From NCBI GenBank assembly GCA_002900995.3, contig PJEW03000014.1:195139-259138 (forward strand): a stretch of 64,000 nucleotides of DNA, written 5' to 3'. Shown here in pieces: positions 12,840 through 24,756 of the stretch (within the stretch, counting starts at the first letter, position 1; every line of letters starts with the position of its first letter). A program made the position numbers and the translations under genes. Source of the DNA: Ganoderma boninense. Taxonomy: Eukaryota > Basidiomycota > Agaricomycetes > Polyporales > Polyporaceae. Below the pieces are notes generated by a model. The model did not search any database, had not been told where the DNA came from, and saw only the letters and a program-made list of their open reading frames with translations.

Positions 12840-14789
12840 GTGGTAAGGATAATGTATTATTTACTGGAGATAGCCTGGCACTGCAATGCAATATAAACTG
12901 ACTCTGCTCGTAATGTAATACGAAGCCCTGGGATAATGCCCGGAGTTCCCTAATATAGTAGGCAGTCTCCGGAGGGCCTGTTATCAGTGCCCGGGCTGGC
13001 GCTTTTTTGCTTATCAGCTTAGATAAGGCCCCGGGGGCTTATCTGCCATCACTCCGGGGCTTCCCCCATCAATACTCACCTCCCATCAGCCACCCGGGCT
13101 CCTCCTGCCCTGCCACTGCCCAATATGGAAGGTGCTTGGGTGCCTGCACCTGGGCACCTTCCCCTTGCTATATCTCCCTCAATTCTGGACCGTTTTCCAT
13201 GATCTTAGGTGCGTTCTGATCGCGTTTTCAAGGCGCTTCTAACGCGCCTAATGCGCTGGTGTAATATGGTATACTAACATATACATACAGGTACCTTTGG
13301 TCGCTCTGGGGCCAGTAAATGGGCCATAGCTCGGGTAGTTTTGGACGGAATAGGCCGATCTTGGGCGCGTTTTGCTTGCGTTAACAACGCGCACAGAACA
13401 AGCCCAAGATCGTCCGATTCCGTCCAGCCGTTCCTCTGGTACATATACCCCTTCCTCCTCAGGAACAGGGTATTGGTATCTCAGGAACGGCTGAACCGTT
13501 TGGGACGCTCTTTGGTGCGTTGGGTAGGTACTGTATAGTGGTATCTGGCTGCACCATTTGTTTGGAGGTATCTATCCTACAAAATATACTACAGTGCGAT
13601 CAGTTGGCAGCCCCACCACCCTTGTATCCCCCATAACTCAGCAACCGCTTGACGGATTTTTTTGCCCGTCATACCGCTGGAAAGCTGCTGCTCACGGCTT
13701 TCCAACGAGCCCAAGAACGTCCTGATACGATCACTGGAGCCTTCGGAGTGCCTACCTCCTCCTCCTGCTCCCCTCCCCACCACTGTTTAGCCCATATCTT
13801 GGGCAATGATTCCGTCAAGGCATGCCCAAGATATGGGCTAAACAGTGGTGGGGAGGGGAGCAGGAGGAGGAGGTAGGCACTCTGAAGGCTCCAGTGATCG
13901 TATCAGGACGTTCTTGGGCTCGTTGGAAAGCCGTGAGCAGCAGCTTTCCAGCGGTATGACGGGCAAAAAAATCCGTCAAGCGGTTGCTGAGTTATGGGGG
14001 ATACAAGGGTGGTGGGGCTGCCAACTGATCGCACTGTAGTATATTTTGTAGGATAGATACCTCCAAACAAATGGTGCAGCCAGATACCACTATACAGTAC
14101 CTACCCAACGCACCAAAGAGCGTCCCAAACGGTTCAGCCGTTCCTGAGATACCAATACCCTGTTCCTGAGGAGGAAGGGGTATATGTACCAGAGGAACGG
14201 CTGGACGGAATCGGACGATCTTGGGCTTGTTCTGTGCGCGTTGTTAACGCAAGCAAAACGCGCCCAAGATCGGCCTATTCCGTCCAAAACTACCCGAGCT
14301 ATGGCCCATTTACTGGCCCCCAGAGCGACCAAAGGTACCTGTATGTATATGTTAGTATACCATATTACACCAGCGCATTAGGCGCGTTAGAAGCGCCTTG
14401 AAAACGCGATCAGAACGCACCTAAGATCATGGAAAACGGTCCAGAATTGAGGGAGATATAGCAAGGGGAAGGTGCCCAGGTGCAGGCACCCAAGCACCTT
14501 CCATATTGGGCAGTGGCAGGGCAGGAGGAGCCCGGGTGGCTGATGGGAGGTGAGTATTGATGGGGGAAGCCCCGGAGTGATGGCAGATAAGCCCCCGGGG
14601 CCTTATCTAAGCTGATAAGCAAAAAAGCGCCAGCCCGGGCACTGATAACAGGCCCTCCGGAGACTGCCTACTATATTAGGGAACTCCGGGCATTATCCCA
14701 GGGCTTCGTATTACATTACGAGCAGAGTCAGTTTATATTGCATTGCAGTGCCAGGCTATCTCCAGTAAATAATACATTATCCTTACCAC
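12840..14789. mobile_element. Near-perfect 1.95-kb palindrome (foldback/long-TIR element)
   Basis: The left arm (from 12840) and the right arm (to 14789) are reverse complements over about 975 bases each. By eye I find one single-base indel (GGGG near 13308 against CCCCC near 14317) and very few substitutions. Only about 17 unpaired bases lie at the centre, near 13805-13823. AGCT stands on both sides (12836-12839 and 14790-14793) and could be a 4-bp target duplication, but it is itself palindromic and so cannot be proven. Each arm also holds smaller inverted repeats (for example 13338-13423). No transposase is encoded; the mirrored small ORFs in the arms are symmetry artefacts. It interrupts gene C and looks young. 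Confidence 0.85.
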
Positions 14790-14793
14790 AGCT

Positions 14794-15887
14794 TGTGTGG
14801 ATGGGTCTCGAACTGGAAAGGCGCTGGCACACTCTTGCTACGTGCAACACCTGGAGTTTGGATGGCGCATTGCCCAGCGAGCTCCGGATCCATGAGCGGC
14901 AGCATGTGGTCCCAGAACTTGGCCCTCAAGCCCATGTCCCAGTCTTCAGGGTAAGTGTCCTGGTACGTAGCGATGTTGTCGCCCTCATCTTTTCGATACT
15001 CAGTAATGTTGTAACTACCGGGGGAAACATTATACGCATTGGCGAAACAGAGCATAACCTCACGCACCTCATGGCCTTAATTTTGCCCTCTGGAGTTTTG
15101 AAGAGGCCGTAGATTATGATGTTCAGCCCGCATTGCTTGTCAAACATGCCCACCACCTCCTTCATCCACCCAGGCCCCCTATGTTGCGCCATCCTGCAAA
15201 TCATCCAATATATGTTCACGAGAATGATGGCTGAAATAAGAAACGGACGTACTGGGCCTTCTGCTCATTGCTGGGGCCCTTCTTATTCCAATCTTCCACC
15301 ATGGTATCATACGTTGCCTTCTGCGACTTTGACAGACCGGCCCACAGACGTTTCCGGGCCGCATTCCACTCGGCCAAGGTGTCGCCGGCAGATGCTTTGG
15401 AAACATCAGCCTTGTTCTCGCAGCCATACACCCGCTCACCAAAATATCGTTGGCTGACTTCAATTGGTGGCTTCGACTTCTTTGTCATCTTCCGGTTTAA
15501 AAACCAGACCTTCACAAACTGAATAAACATAACCCATTCAGCCTGTAGATTATGCTTTCGGAGACCTGAACCTACTTTGCCATACAACTCAATTGCATGG
15601 ATGTTGCCGTTATCCTCTTTGCGAAGTGAGATGATGTGTTTCGCGTATTCCTGAAGCAAAGTGGCCTTCTTGGCGGCAGAGGTGCGTTGGTACGTAGCAA
15701 TCGCCGCCTCCAGATATTCCGCCTCCACGTCGTTGAGAGCAGGAATCAGAGACATAGTCAGATATGAAAAGTTGGAGTGCGGCTGCAAGTTCGCCGAGGT
15801 TGCAAAGGCGTTGGCAACCCATTCGGCGAAAAAGTTCGGCGAACTACGGAGCACTTTTTCAGCACTCAGCGTTTCCATACTGCTCAC
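14794..15887 (-). pseudogene. Gene C, 5' part: hypothetical protein with HMG-like helical block
   Basis: The start ATG at 15887 opens a first exon of about 220 codons. Near its end is a Trp- and Lys-rich helical stretch (ARKRLWAGLSKSQKATYDTM, then WNKKGPS) that resembles the third helix region of HMG-box-like domains; this is a weak similarity. After a short intron near 15230, reading continues with GLNIIIYGLFKTPEGKIK and, after an apparent one-base deletion near 15075, with REVMLCFANAYNVSPGSYN, up to about 14794 where the palindrome enters. The start lies about 240 bases from the TET/JBP gene and is divergent from it, which suggests a shared promoter. The function is unknown. Confidence 0.6.
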
Positions 15888-16128
15888 ATTCCCTCTCCGC
15901 CTTTGCCTGCACAGCTATCTCGTCCCTGAGACCATCCGCGCACCCCTTCTTGGACAACTATGGGGCCCAAACTCCTTCCAGCTCCAGCACTCTGTCTATT
16001 TGTGACTACGGTGCAGTACATTACCAGTCTATACAGCTTTGAGTTACAGGAAATAGCCGCCAAGCAGAATTCAGCATGGACGCCGATTCCCTTGCCTTCA
16101 CCTAGCGTGGCTGTCCCAGCAGAGCTAC

Positions 16129-17312
16129 ATGACGACTGCCGGCACATCTCCCGAATTTTGGTGCAAGCTCTCAGTAGGCCTTGTGAGTGCTCATCGTCCC
16201 CGGCTTTTCCGAAAACCAAGTCATAGTTCCCTGCTTTCAGTTACCCTCTCCTGGAGCATCACAGATTACCAGCGGCAACTCCCGGCATCTATGCATTACT
16301 CTCCAGATGACGAAGCAGATCTCTGGCAGAGATTTCTACCTCTTGGAGCCCCTTCTTCACATGCACCACCAGGCACCATGGGCTGACTGCTGGAGGGTCC
16401 CGCGGTCATTACCGACAATGGAGGCCGCATCCTAGCATGGATACTGCCAGGCATCATACTGCCTCACTGTTGTGTTAATGATCCTGTTGTTTACCACCGG
16501 TGCATTGGCAGTTGACTGGCTGCAAATGGCAGGATGAAGCTCTCCGAGCAACTCGGCATGTGGACAGAGAGCTAAGAACCACCAAGGAGCCAGGTCCTGG
16601 CGCAAATCCTTCTCAACAATGGTGTTCTCGCGCTGGGAATTTCAAGCCTGGTACTAAATGGCACGCTGGTGTGCTTCTCACACAGTCAGCAGGATTTATG
16701 CAAGGCCACAAGGTGCGCTGCAGCCCCCCTGATGTCCGGTTATCACAATCACCTGGATAAACATTGCATCTTCCACAGCACCTCGACCCGGCCCCAAGCC
16801 CAGTGCTCACTACGGAGCACGGAAGGCAGTGGATGCAGGAAATGTACCCACTGGCAATGCTCCTGCACGGTATTCTTGCTGTGATGCACCCGGAACAGTA
16901 TCAGTATTTGCTCACGCTCCGCAAGTGGACCTTTAGCAAGTATTCCGCCTGCCAGCCGGTGTTGGCTGACTGGCTATTCATTCACCCTTCGTGCCAGGTC
17001 ATAGCCAATCGCGTGACACCCTATCATCGGGATAAAGCTTCCCCAATCTCAGCCCATGACATTCTTCTCACCATGGGGGCCTATGAGAAGGAGGCAGTTT
17101 TTGATTTGCAAAACATTGGAGTCTCAGTGCCATATGAATCTGGCACATTGCTGTCCATGGCATCTCGGCTAGTATCACATGGGGTCTCGATGTGCACAAA
17201 TGACTGACTTTGTTTTGCCCAGTTTGTGCCCGAGGCGTTATGTGAGAAACGTGGATCCCCTGTGCCCCCTTTGCCCACTGTACAATTGTGCTTGTTGCCT
17301 TCCATATTGTAA
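16129..17312 (+). pseudogene. TET/JBP-family 2-oxoglutarate/Fe(II) dioxygenase, decayed
   Basis: TET/JBP enzymes oxidise 5-methylcytosine or thymine in DNA. This gene carries recognisable landmarks of the fungal family. ITDNGGRILAWILPGI lies near 16410-16455 and an LLTQSAGFMQGHK-like segment precedes an intron near 16710-16763. The catalytic half follows, with GILAVMHPEQY and NRVTPYHRDK. The HxD iron ligands are His at 17025 and Asp at 17031. Then come DILLTMGAYEKEAVF, VPYESGTL and RLVSHGV, whose His at 17178 would be the distal iron ligand. Nine codons on, where the family has a 2-oxoglutarate-binding Arg before LCFAQF, there is TGA (17205-17207); reading resumes in frame to TAA at 17310. 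Another in-frame TGA (16384-16386) and a frameshift near 16600 confirm decay. The 5' end is uncertain. Confidence 0.8.
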
Positions 17313-17362
17313 AGAGAATAGAACACTCTCCTTTTGCCACAAGCAAGGAGCGCAACCCTATC

Positions 17363-20300
17363 ATGCCTCTGAAGCATCTGCTCCCACCCCACGATAAGTA
17401 CGAAGAATTCAGACCCCACACAAGACAAACAAGGCGAGGAGTCCAGGTCACTGCTAAGAAGGTCAAGTACGACAATGTCACGCCAATGCCTCAACAATAC
17501 CAACAAAATGAAAGTGGCGGGAGCAACAGGAACACCCATGTAGTCGGGGATGTCTCTGTGACTCCTGTAACACATGATTTCAACACCCAAGGCGACTTCC
17601 CAGAGGAAGTAAATCTTCGCGATTTCAACGCCTCAGCAAAACTATCTCAGGTCAGATAATGATGATACCATTGCTGGAGGCGCATGCTGATTGACGGAAC
17701 AAATTCTCAGTCACAGAACGACTACCAGCGAGATTTTTTGCAGGTTAGAGATTTGTATCTGGATCGTATACTGGAGGGAGAGGCCCCACCAGAAAGCGGA
17801 GTAGGGACTTGTGGTCATTCTGCAACCTGGCGCTGCTTGTCTTGTCACGGACGACCAATGTTCTGCACCGACTGCTGCTGAGCCATCCATGACAGAAACC
17901 CTCTGCATCGCTTAGAGACATGGTGTGAGTCCCACTTCAAGCCATCTACGCTTCGGTTGGCTGGGCTGGAATTACGTTGCGGACACCGTGGAGATGAATG
18001 TCCCCGCGGCAACTTATCCACTGATTCTGGGCAACCAGCGAGGGGAGCCGTTGAAGAGTCAAAAGCCCAAGACGACTGCAATGAACAAGTTGAGGATGAC
18101 AACAATGAAGATGTTGCTCAATATCTAGCTGATGAAGATCCGGATGATTTTGATGATGAAGATGGGTGCCCGGATGATCGGCAGAATATTCCGGAGTGGT
18201 TGCTCCCCGACTTCGGTGACCTTCCCCAATTTGCGGGGCCTCGGGAAGATCAGCCTCTGCCACATTCCGCCAGTAGTCAGACCTTGCCGATTCGCGTGGT
18301 GGTGGTCATAGATGTGGAAGGAATTCAGGAGATCCCAGTGGTCTTCTGTAGTTGTACCAATGCTCTGTCTGAGGCTGTCCAGCTTCTAGACATGGGCTAC
18401 TACCCTAGATCAAGCCGGCGACCACGGACAATTTTCACCTTCCATGTCCTTGACGACTTCCTGCTCACAAACAAAGAATGCAAGGTGTCGCCTAGGAATT
18501 ACTACAACTACCTGCGGTGAAAGTCCAACAGCGCATTTCCGCACACTGTACCGGTAAGTATGCATTCACCCGAGGTTGAAGCAGTAGCATTGACCAATCT
18601 CAGGATCGGTACAAGGCCCTTTTGCGGGTGTCGAGACAGTGGAAAAATTTGAAGCTTCGGAAGTGGGCCGGCTTTGGACATCGGAAGGATCCTATAGGCC
18701 CCGGTGACCTGGCGGTGTGTTGTTCTAGCTGTCCCAGGCCGTATGTGAATTTGCTGGATAATTGGGAGGAAGATGAGGAGAGGTAAGCTAACCCATGTTC
18801 CTCATCTCGATAACAGTGGTGACAAGGCAATATCAGATGGAAGTACACGGTTTCGGTCGTGCGTGATGGCAACTTTAGCGCGCAACATTGCCAAATGCGC
18901 AAGCCGGAGGATGACGTTGCATTGGCTGATGGCCATGGGTTTATAAAGACCATCTGAGGACCGCAGTTGAAATAAAGCAGGTATGTCCTCCAAAATGACC
19001 TCACAACGTCTGCCGGCGGCAGCTTCGCAGAGCCCATGTGAAGGCCAGAAAGACAAGGGATTCCAGTCAAAAACATAGCACCGGTTAAAAATGAAACGTG
19101 GTCGGTTTCTGACTTTATCTCAACAGACCGCTACATGTAACGATCACCGTGCTGCGTTGAACTCCGAGTTGGGTGGCCGGAAGCTTGAATCCACTAGCAT
19201 AGGCGCGGCAGCATGCTCTAGGCATGGCTTTTTCTTTCTGCATGCTTGCATAGATTTCCAGGGTGGTGAGGCATAGGTATTTTCAAGTCAGTCTGTTGTC
19301 AATGCATAGTCTGATTTCCATACAGGCAATGAAACATGGACTACGTCGTACATTGGATATTCGCATTCCTCTTCGGATTAACCCGCATCCTGATTCTGTA
19401 CAACATCATGTGCCAATACTTTGTTCATTTCGTCTGGCGGTTTCAAGAGAGCCCACATCTGTCTATGCCGGAAGAATTGGAAATCCTGCGGGGCATCGGG
19501 CAATTTCACGTTCATGGCCATGTTACTCAATGCTTTCCCAGATTCTCCAGCAACTTCATCTCCGGCATAGGCATGCAGGATGGTGAGATTCTGGAGACAT
19601 TATGGGCCAAAATCAACCCATCTAGAACGAGTACAAGGGGAATGTCTTCCGTGCATCGCCAGGAAGTCATTGACGATCACATGAATGACTCAAATTGGAT
19701 GAAGCTTACAAGGATCAGTGAGTCAACCTCTCCCAGGACAATCTGCCATACCAAAACTTTGACCTTACGCCTTTGAAGAACTTTCGGCTGCAGCAGGTCC
19801 CCAGAGCTGTTCAATGTGGCAAGCTGAAGCCGATCGAGCAGATGCCTGCCGCTCTCAAGATGTCCAGGCGATGGATATATATGCTGTGCCGGTAACTATG
19901 CGTAAGCCATAGCATCGTAGGTCGCCCGATAATAGGCAGTTAATGGTGTTACACAGTGCCTGGCTGAAAGGACGTCGAATTATCCTTGACCGGTGCGCGG
20001 GATGTTGATGGCTGCCGGGGACTTCCTACTGGCACTGTGACCTGGCTCAGCTCCGGCCTTGCACTGGAAGAAAGAAAGTAAGCATGCTGGGACTTTTGAA
20101 ATCCTTTCGATGTCGCAGACCGACACCGCTTCCCTCCAGGCTGGCTGTTTCTCATGCCGGTCGAACATCCCATGATGCGGACTCTCCAGAGCAGAAGCTA
20201 GCACTTGCGCGGCAATGTGAGAAACTGGATGCGGTGATCACGGCATTTTACAGGACAGCCAGCTCCTACCTTCCGGCGGCCCTTCTGTCCGGCGAATTCG

Positions 20301-20380
20301 CCCTTTCCCACGATTTGACCCCGCATAGTCGCAAGTGGGATCATGTCACTGGAAAAGACCTCCCGGAAGGTCCTAGGCAA
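17363..20380 (+). pseudogene. KDZ transposase, N-terminal and catalytic part
   Basis: KDZ (Kyakuja-Dileera-Zisupton) transposases move large DNA elements. The ATG at 17363 lies 50 bases after the TET/JBP stop. The cysteine-rich CxC2-like domain follows (WRCLSCHGRPMFCTDC near 17830-17878), broken by TGA at 17879-17881, after which reading continues in frame with NPLHRLETW and CGHRGDECP. A second TGA lies at 18518. Introns at 18554-18603 and 18783-18836 separate RYKALLRVSRQW and GPGDLAVCC from VVRDGNFSAQH, which holds the first catalytic Asp. Further on are LESTSIGAAACSRHG, YNIMCQY (the family usually has YDxxCQ), IGQFHVHGH and DGEILETLWAKINP. The frame runs to the Ty3 insertion at 20380. Extra stops near 18950-19080 confirm a pseudogene. 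Confidence 0.88.
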
Positions 20381-20840
20381 TGTTACGACTGGCTGTCGAG
20401 TAAGATCAGGGAGGAGGCTTACGAGACGAGCAAGGGCGTCGACGAGCACTTGTGCAGCGAGAGCGGAGCAGGGCTCGACAGTCAGGCTGGAGACAAGATG
20501 TATTGAGCGAGTAACTAACGAGCGAGAATACAGCGAGGCTTACCTGGAGACAAGAGGTCGAAACTGAGGTCTCCAGGTAGCAGAGTACAGGCCTTATATA
20601 CATGTAACGGACAATGGGAACCGTGGACAATAGGTAACTATGGACATGGGAACCAGTGGGAGAACAATGGTATGTAGTACAATGACGACGGGAACAATGG
20701 GTAACAGGAGTTATTGTACTGCGAGAACAAGGGACAGGTTTGCTAAACAACGGAGGACAATAAGGACGACACGGGAGGCAAACAGTCCGAAAAGGGAAAG
20801 AGAGACGCCGGGGTAGGCGCCGAGCGTGCCGTTCATGACA
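20381..20840 (-). repeat. 3' LTR of Ty3 element 1
   Basis: This 460-base LTR has TG/CA ends and lies next to the polypurine tract. It contains a TATA-like TATATACATG stretch on the plus strand near 20598. It is nearly identical to 26596-27055. Confidence 0.95.
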
Positions 20841-20866
20841 ATACCCCCCTCCTAAGGATCGTGTCC

Positions 20867-23800
20867 TCACGATCGAGTCTTCTTGTTGAGAGGGCCAGGA
20901 GCGTCGGGATGTGTTGAATGAAACTTTTGCAGCACTTTTGGCGCATTTGCTAGATCCGACACGTCTTCCCAGCTATCGTGTTCAGGGCCCCAGCCCTTCC
21001 AGTGAACAAGATACTGCAGTTTCTTCCACCGCCCATACCGACACGACTCTAACACTTCCTCCACCTCATACTCCTCCTCTCCTTCCACTTCAAGAGCTGC
21101 AGGCTCGGGGGGATGTCGTCCAGGGAGTTGGCTCTCTTTGTGCGGGTGTAGGAGTGTCACGTGGAATACTGGGTGGAGTCCCATGTCTTTGGGGAGCTTG
21201 AGCTCGTAAGCTAAGTTGCCCACCTTGCGCTTGACAGGGTACGGGCCAGCGTACCGGTCCACCAGTTTCCGAGAGACTCCAGGAACTCGGAAGTTCCTAG
21301 TGTCGAGCCACACCTTCTGACCCTCCTTGAACTCTGGAGCAGCGGAGACATAGCGATCGTAGTACTCCTTCATCCGCTCTGCTGCCAGGGTTAAGGCTGA
21401 GGTCGCATCCTCCCTTGCCTGCCACAACTCCTCCCTTCGTTCATCTGCCGTAGGCACCGTGGTGGATAGCATCGGAACGTGGAACTGAGGTTCGTAGCCG
21501 TACATGAGGTAAAACGGCGAGTACCCTGTGGATGAATGTACGCGCAAGTTGAAGCAGTATTCTGCTGTTGGCAGCCACTTGACCCAATCGTCGCAGCGCC
21601 TTGAGCAGTACATCCGCAGGTATGCCTCTATCTCCTGGTTCCATCGCTCCGACTGTCCATCCGTCTGCGGGTGGTAGGCTGTGGACAACGCGCTTTCTAT
21701 GTCGAGGCCTTTAAGGATTGCACGGAAGAGCTTGCTAGAGAACTGGGGCCCCCGATCAGAGATGATCTTACGCGGGAGTCCATGTAGGCGGAACCATTCT
21801 CTAATGAAGTTATCTGCAGTCCCTTCCGTGTCGATCTCCTCGGTGCATGGAATAAGGTGAATCATCTTTCCATGCCGATCAGCAATAAGCTGGAGCGCGT
21901 TGTATCCATCCACCTCCGGCAATCCAGTAATGAAGTCACAGGTAACTACTTGGCCTGGGCCGTCCGGGATCTCGTTGGGCTGAAGGGGACCATGTGGCTT
22001 CGCATGTGAAGTCTTGCCACGGCGACAAGTGTCGCAGGTCTCAACGTAATCCTTAATGAACTTTGCCATGCCCGGCCACCAGTAGTTCCGTGTAACCAAC
22101 TCCACCGTCTTTGCCTGGCCAGGGTGTCCAGCAGGCGGGAGGTCGTGGTGAATGCGCACTATCTCTGCTCGGAGCGCGTCGTCTTTGGGGACATAAACTC
22201 GGCCGCGGTAGAGCAGCAGGCCCTGTTCTGTGTTCCAGTCCACCAAATCGTTCTGTAGGCGTGCTGGCCCTAGCTTATCGAGCTTGCTGAGTGCCTCTGC
22301 GACCTCCTGCTCACGCTCTCCACATTCTCGAATGCGGCGGAGCAGTGCCTTCTCTGGTACCACTGACATGTGCCCTCTCTTGGCTGCCAGTACTCGGAAG
22401 CGATCGGGTTGCAACATGACTCGGTTCAGGTTGTCATCGGCGTCATCCTTCTGGTGATCAGGCCTGCGCGACAGCGCATCTGCCCTACCGTTGGAGGTGC
22501 CTGGCTTGTGTGCAATGACAAAGTCGAACCGCGACAGATAGAGAGCCCAACGTGCCTGCCTGCGTGTGAGGTTTTGTGCGGCCTTCCAGTACTCGAGGTT
22601 CTTGTGGTCTGACTGGATCTCGAACACACTGGGAAGACCCTCGAGGTAGTGGCGCCAGGCCTGCAGGGCACGGATGATAGCGAGCATCTCCTTGTCATAG
22701 ATCTCGTAGTTGCGTTCCGCATCGCTCATTTGTCATGAACAGGCATTACGAGCTACATATATAGTACCAGCCAAGTGTCAAGCCAAGCTTGACATTGCGT
22801 CCTTTTGGCGTAGCTGGTTCAGTGGCTGGTCTGTTCCTAACATCATTGACTCAGAGTGGAAAGCCACAGGGTGCCATTTGCCGTCCTCCCCCTCCTGAGA
22901 CAGAACCGCACCGGTAGCATACCCGGATGCATCGACTTCAATGCAGGTTTTGCGGTCTGGGTCATACATGCTCAGGACAGGGCTTTCAGTGAAACGACGT
23001 TTGAGCTCATCGAATGCTGACTGCTCTTCGGCACCCCATTGCCAGGGAGCATTACCCGTGAGACGGTCAAGGGGTTTGCATACCGCGCTGAAGTCCTTAA
23101 TGAACTGCCTGTAGAAATTCGCGAAACCGCAGAACTTCCGTACATCTGAGGCGTTCTGAGGGACAGGCCATTCTGCGATACCCCTGACCTTCACTGGGTC
23201 CATCTCCACACGGTTCTCCGAGACGAGCACACCTAGGTACTCAACCTTAGGCTGTTCGAATTCGCACTTCTCTGGCTTGCAGAACAGGTCGTGCTCTGCC
23301 AGACGCTTCAGGACCTCACGCACCAATGTGCGGTGTTCCTCGATGTCGTTGGTGAATATGAGGATGTCGTCGAGGTAGATAGTGATTTTGCCGAGTATGA
23401 TGAGGTCCTTGAAGATGTCGTTCATGAGCGCAGAGAATGTACTGGGCGAGTTGGCCAGTCCAAAGTACATCACGTTCGGTTCGAACAGTCCGCGATTGGT
23501 AACAAAGGCAGCCTTCCATTCATCACCGGTCTTAATCCGCACATTGTTGTACCCCCAACGGATGTCAAGCTTGGTAAAGTACTTGGCCCTCTTGAGTCGA
23601 TCCATCAAGTCTGACACCAACGGTAGTGGGTATCGGTTCTTAATGGTGATGTCGTTCAATCGCCGGTAGTCCTGTACAGGACGTAGGCTGCTGTCCTTCT
23701 TTTTAACGAAGAAGAATGGTGATGACATCGGTGACTTCGACTCTTGAATATAACCTTTGGCCAAGTTCTCACTAAGGAACTTGTCAAGCTCGACCTGCTC

Positions 23801-24688
23801 GCTGGGAGACAGGGGGTACACCTTGGAATGGAACATCCTAGCATCTGGTACGAGTTCTATAGCGTGGTCATAGGGTCCGTGCTCAGGTAGACGTTCGGAC
23901 GCCTCTTTCGAGAACACATGCATATACTCGTGGTACTGGGGAGGTACAATCTCTTCGACAGGACGGACTTCCTTCTTCTGATACTCTTGTTCAGCGAGCT
24001 GTTGAGAGTACGTGTAGCTCGCCAACACAAAGATCTTAGGGGTACCTCGAAGTCGTCGTCCATCTTCCAGTGCATCGAGAAGAGACTCCTCAGTGCCATC
24101 CCATTCCGGCAGAAAACCTGGTGGTGGAGGCCTATCTTCCTCCTCCTCCTCGACCATTACGGCCGTGCATATCCTACCCATCATCTTTGCCTTCCGCACC
24201 CGCCGAGAACCGTTGCGCGCCGTAAGCCGTACCTCCGTATCACGCGCTTTGGTCTCAACAGGTTTGGATGCCTTCCGATGAGCCGGACATGCCTCTGGAC
24301 ATCTCGATAGGCGCAGCGAGCCACGTTCCCAGTCTACTTCAGGGTTGTGCTCGCGCAGCCAGTCCAGGCCAATGATCACATCCTCTTCTCCTATGTCTGT
24401 CACCACAAACACCACCTTCTCCTGGTGGTCTCCAATCGCCATATCCAACACGGCGACCTCCGTGATCGTTCCATCACGGTTCTCAGTACCGTCTATGTTG
24501 TACAGAGGAATTGGCCTTGCCAACTTCCTCGTCGTAACCTGGTTCTTCTCTACGAACCGTCTATGTAAAAACTTAGTAGTAGCTCCACTATCTACCATTG
24601 CTACTATGTCCTTATGTCGCTGCTTGCCAATTAACTGTACCGGTATATGAAAGTGCTGACCACTGTGATTTACCTCATATACAAACAC
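20867..24688 (-). pseudogene. pol: pol polyprotein of Ty3 element 1, split by a mini-LTR
   Basis: The polyprotein supplies the enzymes for retrotransposition. Reading from 24688, the aspartic protease has the active motif VDSGAT at about residue 32. Reverse transcriptase follows with KLDIRWGYNNVRI and the catalytic YLDD. RNase H begins with CIEVDASGYATGAVLS. The frame then ends at 22778 inside an inserted 112-bp element and resumes at 22729 with NYEIYDKEMLAI. The integrase has a zinc region with CDTCRRG, a core with ISDRGPQFSS and AYHPQTDGQSERWNQ, and a C-terminal chromodomain (LQYLVHWKGWGPEHDSWE), the mark of chromoviruses. Removing the insertion and one duplication copy restores a continuous frame. 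No other break was noticed. Confidence 0.93.
22731..22842. mobile_element. 112-bp mini solo LTR (SMART/TRIM-like)
   Basis: The sequence starts TGTCATGAACAG and ends CTGTTCCTAACA, so it has TG...CA ends with imperfect 12-bp inverted repeats (10 of 12 matching). It contains a TATA-like ACATATATAG and an internal imperfect hairpin around AAGCTT. It is flanked by a perfect 5-bp duplication TCATT (22726-22730 and 22843-22847). This is the signature of LTR-retrotransposon integration, yet the unit is only 112 bases, within the size reported for SMART-type LTRs. It interrupts pol between the reverse transcriptase and RNase H motifs. Its ends resemble but do not copy those of the host LTR. Confidence 0.8.
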
Positions 24689-24756
24689 GGAACTCAGTAC
24701 AGAAAATCGACTATTACTACAAGAGCCGGCACGCGCAGCGTCCAGTGCGGCTCTAA

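Noticed and set aside
13589..14332. Mirrored 64-80 codon frames on both strands in the palindrome
   Set aside because: The same peptides appear on opposite strands because the arms are inverted copies. They lack domains, start context and conservation beyond the symmetry.
12828..14800. A longer target duplication for the palindrome based on CCATCCA near both flanks
   Set aside because: CCATCCA lies at different distances from the two ends and inside gene C sequence, so it is not positioned as a duplication.
20911..24650. Many 60-130 codon frames on the plus strand across Ty3 element 1
   Set aside because: They are antisense shadows of intact gag and pol, and the same shadows recur at the matching places in Ty3 element 2.
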